DNA from: Rhopalosiphum padi
Lineage: Eukaryota > Arthropoda > Insecta > Hemiptera > Aphididae
NCBI RefSeq assembly: GCF_020882245.1
Contig: NC_083597.1
Span: 1,336,581-1,400,580 of the forward strand
DNA: 64,000 bases
Direction: 5' to 3'
Positions within the stretch are counted from its first letter, which is position 1. Each line of letters begins with the position of its first letter. The translations under genes were made by a program, and so were the position numbers. The notes beneath the pieces are model-generated. The model did not search any database and was not told where the DNA came from. It saw only the letters and a list, made by a program, of their open reading frames with translations. Below are positions 53,801-60,982 of the stretch, piece by piece.

Positions 53801-54711
53801 TTAAAATATTATGGAAAAAAAATGTAAAAGAGAAAAGCGTTGAAAAGTAAATTTGTTAAAATAGATAAACCGATATGATGGACCATTGGACCTGAATGCG
53901 TACTTTTAGCATTTAGCGAAACAGAAATTGAAAAGAAAGTATGAGATATACGGAAGATACATTACAGTTAAGGGTGCACATTATAATACTCATACAAGTG
54001 TATAACTCCTATGAACAGTAGGTACGCTGACTACATCCGTTCATGCTATTGCTTAAATTGTACTTCTTAAAAATAGACCATTTATATTTTTATAACTTTA
54101 TATGATTTTAATTTAAAACGAATAGGTACCTCGTACTTAAAACTATTTACAGCTAGAATTATTATAGTATTTATAGATACTCGTGATTGCTAATCATTTA
54201 TCTCAAAATTAACATTTTATGACAACTTAGATAATGTACAATTTTCTGTACTCATAATATTATATCCTATTTATTGTGTTTTCGAAATGCGACAATGATT
54301 GTTGTAAAGTGGGTACACTTACAGGCTATACTGCTGCAGCTATAATACCAATACCTTTAGACTATAACCTACATAATATATATATATATATATACATTTA
54401 TAAAACATTATATATTATAATGGTATCTGGATATGTTATTAATGTTGAAGGATGACGGGAACGGTGGCAGCAGCTTGTGCCGGCGGCGAGGGGTTGAATG
54501 GATAGCAAGGGATTAGGTGCGGTGGCGGGTATATATAGGGTTATTTCGCAATGTGATGGAGCTCAGGTGCACGTTAACGGTATCGGTCGACCGGTCACAG
54601 CTTAACTTTAACTTCCCAGATGCAACCAATTTTTACAGGAATCGATTAGGAACTTCTGTTGCACGATGGTGGTGGTGGTGGTGGCAGCGGCGGCGATGGT
54701 ATAATGCACCG

Positions 54712-54758
<47 letters not shown>

Positions 54759-57700
54759 TCGTATTCCAAACGGTAATATAAATTAATATAGGTCGTAAAG
54801 TCAACGGATTTACGCTAATTTCACGATAGACGAAATTGGAGTAGTCATCGTTGCGAAACAGCTGTGCTGATTTATTTTTAAATATCGTATTGTGCGTTAT
54901 GATACATCATATACGATGTGCCGTAGTATGTATACGAGTTGTTGTATGCATAAACGTTTATTTATGTTTCTGCGCGTGATTGAGTGGGTATAGTATGGGT
55001 CACTATAGTGTGTGTATAATATTATATATTTAGTTTTTGTAGTTTGTCTCTCGATGATTTTTATCCGCATATTATGTATTTACGTTGGAAAACTGCTGAA
55101 AGAGAGCTTATATATATATATATTTATACCATCGGTCGTGTTATCATATAAAAACACACTGGGCTACGTCAACAATAATATGTTTACCAGTGCCATTAGA
55201 AAAATAAACAAACGCCATGATCCGTGTCAAGTCCTGCGAACGACTACTAGGCACGTATCCGTTCTTATCTCTATAAATGCACTTCTCCCCGCACCACGTG
55301 GATCAACAACTCCGAACTGCTTATTCCCGTTGCCGCCAGTGCGCCACGGGAAAAATTCCTCCGTTAATTTCGGCTTCAAACTTTAGACAGGCTGACTGAC
55401 AGTTATGATTACGGAGAGAAAATTGTGGTCGGAGAATCGGAGGGAAATTGGGTGAGAGAGAGAGAAAGACGAATGTGTGGGAAGAGAAATATGAGAGAGA
55501 TAAAATTAACGAGTGTGAAAGAGGGGTAGAATGAGTGCGTAGAACACTTCACGTTTGAAAATTCAAAACTATATATTATTTCAAATTAAATGGTTTTGAC
55601 AATATCCGAGTAATCACTATAATAATAAGTATAAAATCAAAATAAATTATTGCCATATACCACCCGAGTGCTGACTTTTACATAAATGAACTGAAGCCAA
55701 ATGAAAATACAAAGACCACAAGTCTACGTATTTAATACGTATAGAAAAGAGTTTGTTTACTCTCAAAGAAAACAATAATAACGCAATACATAGTCATTTA
55801 TTACACTTAACTTAATTTAAATACGAAATACTTATATAAGTATGTATACCTATACAAGTAATAAATACATTATCTAAAAACTTATATAAGTATTAATTGT
55901 TTTTATTTATTAATTAATTTAGAATTAAAATAATTATTTATATATACATACTCTTTTGCCAAAAAAAAATAAAAAATAAACATTTGTTAAGATTTTATTA
56001 TGATTATGAAAATAATTATTTACTGACCTTTATTAGGTTGCCTTGATTATCAAAAAATTTGACAGCTTTCGCTCAAAATCGTTTTTCATCGTATACGCTA
56101 AAATATATCATTGATTTCAAGTTCAACACATACATTTTAGTTACAAGATAAGTATTCGACACCTATTCTACAATACACTAGGATTTTTTTAATTATATTA
56201 TTAATAGGAAATACCTACTCCCTTTAAGTAAAACTAAAAGTGCATAGTTAATCTATTATTTTTATAAAGTAATCATATTTATTCTGGGGTAAACTTTAAA
56301 TCATGACCGTTCGACCCTCGACCATATTTGAGGGGTGGAAATCCAAAACTTACTGTTGCCAAAATACTGATTTTTTAGGAGAAGCGATTTTCTGTATCTC
56401 CTTTTCTATAACCAATGTCAATTAACTGAAGCACTATACATGTTAAGTATAATGAGTTAAAGCAGTTTTTTAAAAAAAAAAAATTCATTTTTTAATTATA
56501 AACTCTATTTTTTTGTCATATAAAAATGTACGTATATTATACTACGTACAATATTCCAAAATGTACCTTTTCCATTAATTTAATGGAAATGGTAAGTTTT
56601 GGAAAATTTATAATGAAAATAGTTCGTTTTGGAAAACCTATTAAAATGTACTACAAAATGTGTTTTTTCTAAAATAAAAATATTATTAATTATTTTATTT
56701 TTTTTAAATTTTAACGTTTTTTATGATAATTCTAAAATAATATGCTTAATATAATATGATACTTAAATACTTAATTCCCATGTCGTATCTTCAATTTTTA
56801 TAGTTAATAACTTATATGTTATTAAATTACCATAAAATAATATTGATCTTTATGTGAGTTTCTGAATAATAAGTAGATATTTAAATCAATGACTATAATT
56901 TTGGTATACATATTTAAATGGTTTTTACTTTTTTGCATCTCCTGAAAAGTATATAAAATATAGTTAATCATATTGTGATTTAGCTAATTTAATTTATTAC
57001 TAATTCTTAAATAATAAATAGAATAAAAATAATAAAAATTCTTATTTAATAAGGGTATTCTTCATAACCCCACCTTCGTCATATTCAATATTATTATTTT
57101 TTACATTTTAAAAGATATCATTATACAATTCATTAGCAACCATTGGTATTTTAAAAATTTATTTAATTTAAATACATCTTCCTTCTTTACTAACTTAACA
57201 TGGTTTTGTTTTGGCAGGATATCGACTTGACCGATTTTCTGAAGATTTTTAAACCTTTTTATGACACCAACTCTAGTAACTTCACCTTCATAAAATAGAC
57301 AAATCATTTTGAAGACAAGGAAGTTTTTTTAAATTATTTAATAATATATTATTTTTATTAAAAACTACTCAAATATGTTTAATAATCTAGGATTATATTT
57401 TAGTTTGTTTTGGATTAACTATTTTATTTCCCTATACCTACAACACGGGCAATAGTACGTTTTGACATAACATAAAAAAAAGTACGTTTTGAAATAATTT
57501 ATGGAAATAGTTCGTTTTGGTATAGTTAATGATTGGTGCCTATTCTTTTAACATGGACAATAGTACGTTTTGGCGAAAAACTGGAAAAAGTACGTTTTGA
57601 TTATCTAATTTTAATTTTTTTGCATGGAAAAGGTTCGTTTTGGATCAAGCAGTCATTTTTAACAACTGATTTGACCAGGAACAGTACGTTTTGGTCTATT

Positions 57701-60700
57701 CTGGCAACACCAATCGATTTGTCTACGTTTTTTTATAAGAATCGATATCTAACTCGTTTTTGTCAATTTTGACAATAGTACATTTTGGATTTCCACCCCT
57801 AATTTTACGTAAAAAGAAAAAATGGTCAATAAAATACATTATTTTAAATCAAATTGAACAACTATTTGTGCTCTGCTACAATAGTACCTAATTCAACCTA
57901 TAGCTTACAACTAAAATCAGTAACCTAAGTAATCTAAAATTAGGATATTATACCTATAAAACACAACATTTATGTGGACTTTAATATTGTACTGGTATCG
58001 TTTATACTGCTCATTTTCGCATCAGTTACTCTAGAATTACGACGTTCCAATTTGGATTTGTTTGTACAATTTTAGATTTCCCGGGATGGCGTCGGCAACC
58101 TCTTAGCTAACACCGGGAAAAAGGGAAGTTCATATTCGATTGGTTGGACACATTTATAGTAGACCTTCGGCCCACATGGCACGCACCTGGGTTCTGTGGC
58201 TTAACGTGTGAGCGTATATTTATAGTCACTCGAGAACTTTCTAACTGACCCAAGAGCATCTAAATATTATTAAATTAATATAAAAAAAAACGTTTTTTTT
58301 TCTAAACACATATTTGAGAATTTAACTCCGATTTTTTGTGTTTGAAACCTTAATAAAAAATGTAATATGTCTTGAGAAATTAAAAAATTCAAGTTTAGCA
58401 AATAAGTTATTTAATAGACATTATAATATGAACAAAATCTCTTATAATGTAAATTAACCAGAAAAAAAATAGAAAAGTTTAAACAAACGAGTACCTACAT
58501 TTCCAACGAGTTTGAAAACTCGAATGCCGTTTTTGAATTTTTGATGTTTTTCAAGAAGTCGTTTACGAAACCTAAAATATTATATTTCAAGTCGACATGC
58601 GTGTCGAAAGACGTATATAAAATTATAATATATATTGTATAATGTGGATAATATAATATACAGGATGATCTATTAACATAAGACACTCATTATTTCAAAA
58701 ACCCTAAACGTTTTTGAAAATCTTTCTTTTACATAATTTTAAGTCGTTATAAAATAATAATTTTGAAAAAAATATTATATGTTTTACTTGTTTTTTTTTT
58801 GTATAGTTATCATTTCTTAAGGTTTTACTCTTTTAAATGATAACATACGTTTTCATATTTCAAAACAGAGTATTTAGAATACTTACTTCAATTTGTAAAG
58901 TCAAATTTTTGAATTTAATTAATTTAAACGATAATGATAAAACATAGTAAAACGTATTTTTTAGAAAATTGTTTTTTACTGAATTAAAATTATATTAAGA
59001 AAATATTTTCAAAAACATTAATAGTTTTTAAAGTAATGAGTATATTACGTTAAATGGATCGCCAAGTAAATTATGTATTTATGTATGTGATTAGCGTGGG
59101 TTAAAAGTTTAAGGTATTTTCGGTCGGCGGTCGGAAGTGAAAATTAGGAGTGTCGAGAGTTGTTTGTCGAATAATTTTAATGCGCGCTCACACAAACACC
59201 TGTGCACTACGCGATATGAATAAGGATTTCTATAGTGAGTACGTTTTCCGTAGATGCAATGTGTTATGCAGTAGATAAACATCGGCGAACAAAAATAAAA
59301 ATAATAATCAGACATTTTTATAGCCCACACCTGCAGCAGTGCAGCTTCTATATACAACTATATGAATTCAAATTCAACACATCCATTTTAGGACGGAACA
59401 TGGGACTGTACTTAGAAATTTGTCACCTATGTGTGTTTAATGTAATCATTTATACAGTCCATAAACATCACTATCGCAGTATTTTTTCATCCTCGGATCT
59501 CAGACGGAGATTTTAATGATAAATTAATAAATTAATGTAATTTAATAATCAAAAGCCTTTTTTTTATAAATATTCATAAGACAATAGAAATGTTCCATGT
59601 AGTTTTTTAAGGAATATTCACCAAATCATTATAATATATTCCCGATAAAATTACGTTAATTATATGTTTGTAACATTAACTTTTAACCATAAATTTTTTT
59701 AAACTATTTTTGTGTGTGTGGCGTGTGTAATGTGTATGTACGTTATGATCCATAGACAAATCTATTGCAATCGTGGTTCTAAAATTTAGTACATAGGCAA
59801 TCCTATATCCTAGGAGCTAGGTGCACACCTTGAAGCAATTTTTAAATTTCGTACATTAAAAACGTGCTCACACAAACATAGCTCACGAAAAACAAATTTT
59901 TTTTTTAATAGGGTTGTCAACGGTTACTTAGAATAAAATTCCTATATTATAGTTACATTTTTAACGGATTTTAAAACAGGATAAATCAATGTCTCTATCT
60001 AATTTCTCACGTGCGACACCGTGTAAGATAAGTTAATGGTATAGGTCAGCGGTTCTTAACATGTGGTCCGCGATACTCATATTGGGGGTCCACGGCAGCT
60101 TTAAGAATATTAAAAATAAAATAATTTATATTACAGTTTTATGAAAAATTAAGTTTAATAAAAATAATTATAATTGTGTATGTTTTGGTATGTCTACTTC
60201 TATAATTTGTAATATAAAATAATTATTATAATTTTGGTTATGATAACATCAGATGTTTCGTATAAAAAAGGTATTCGACAAAAAATTGGTAGGGGGTCCT
60301 TGTTCTACAATAGGTTAAGAACCGCTGGTGTAGGTACTTCATAATTATCATGGTAATATAATTTTGAATTCACTTACAAAAGGTATTTTACCTAGATAGT
60401 TATATTACACATATATGATTTATTTTTGGTACCTTTATACATGTATTATATTATAATACTGTTGTTTGTTACCTATCATACACAATTATTTAAATGACGG
60501 AAGAAAACGTCGCGTATTGCGCCAGAAACGAACCGCAGGAACGCTCGCGTACTTGCAGCTCGAGCTCGAGGCCCCGAAAACTTCTTCGGGGCGAATATAC
60601 ATGTCACCCCCACCCACGTACTGACGTATTTTCCTTTACCACACGCCCGCGCGAAACCCACGTCACAACTGCCACCGCCACCTCCTGCAACACTACCTCC

Positions 60701-60950
60701 ACCACCACCGCCGCCGATGAACCGCGTTCCCGTTGCCGACGCTCGGCGGCAGCTAGCGGCACATCAACCGCAGGAGTTGCAGCCAAAACTAATAACTCGC
60801 AGAAACGATGGCGACGGCGGTGTGGCGGTGTGTTTATGTGTATGACACAACAGAATTTCGCTAATGGACGTGTCACGAACACTCGGACACGTACTGGGCG
60901 GGCAAAGCCGGCGTGGCTTTTGGTAGATGTACATATATATAATATATTAT

Positions 60951-60982
<32 letters not shown>

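Noticed and set aside
54517..54786. 89-codon frame with WWWWWWQRRR and an Ile-Tyr repeat
   Set aside because: Reads directly through GGTGGT and (AT)n microsatellites; not a plausible protein.
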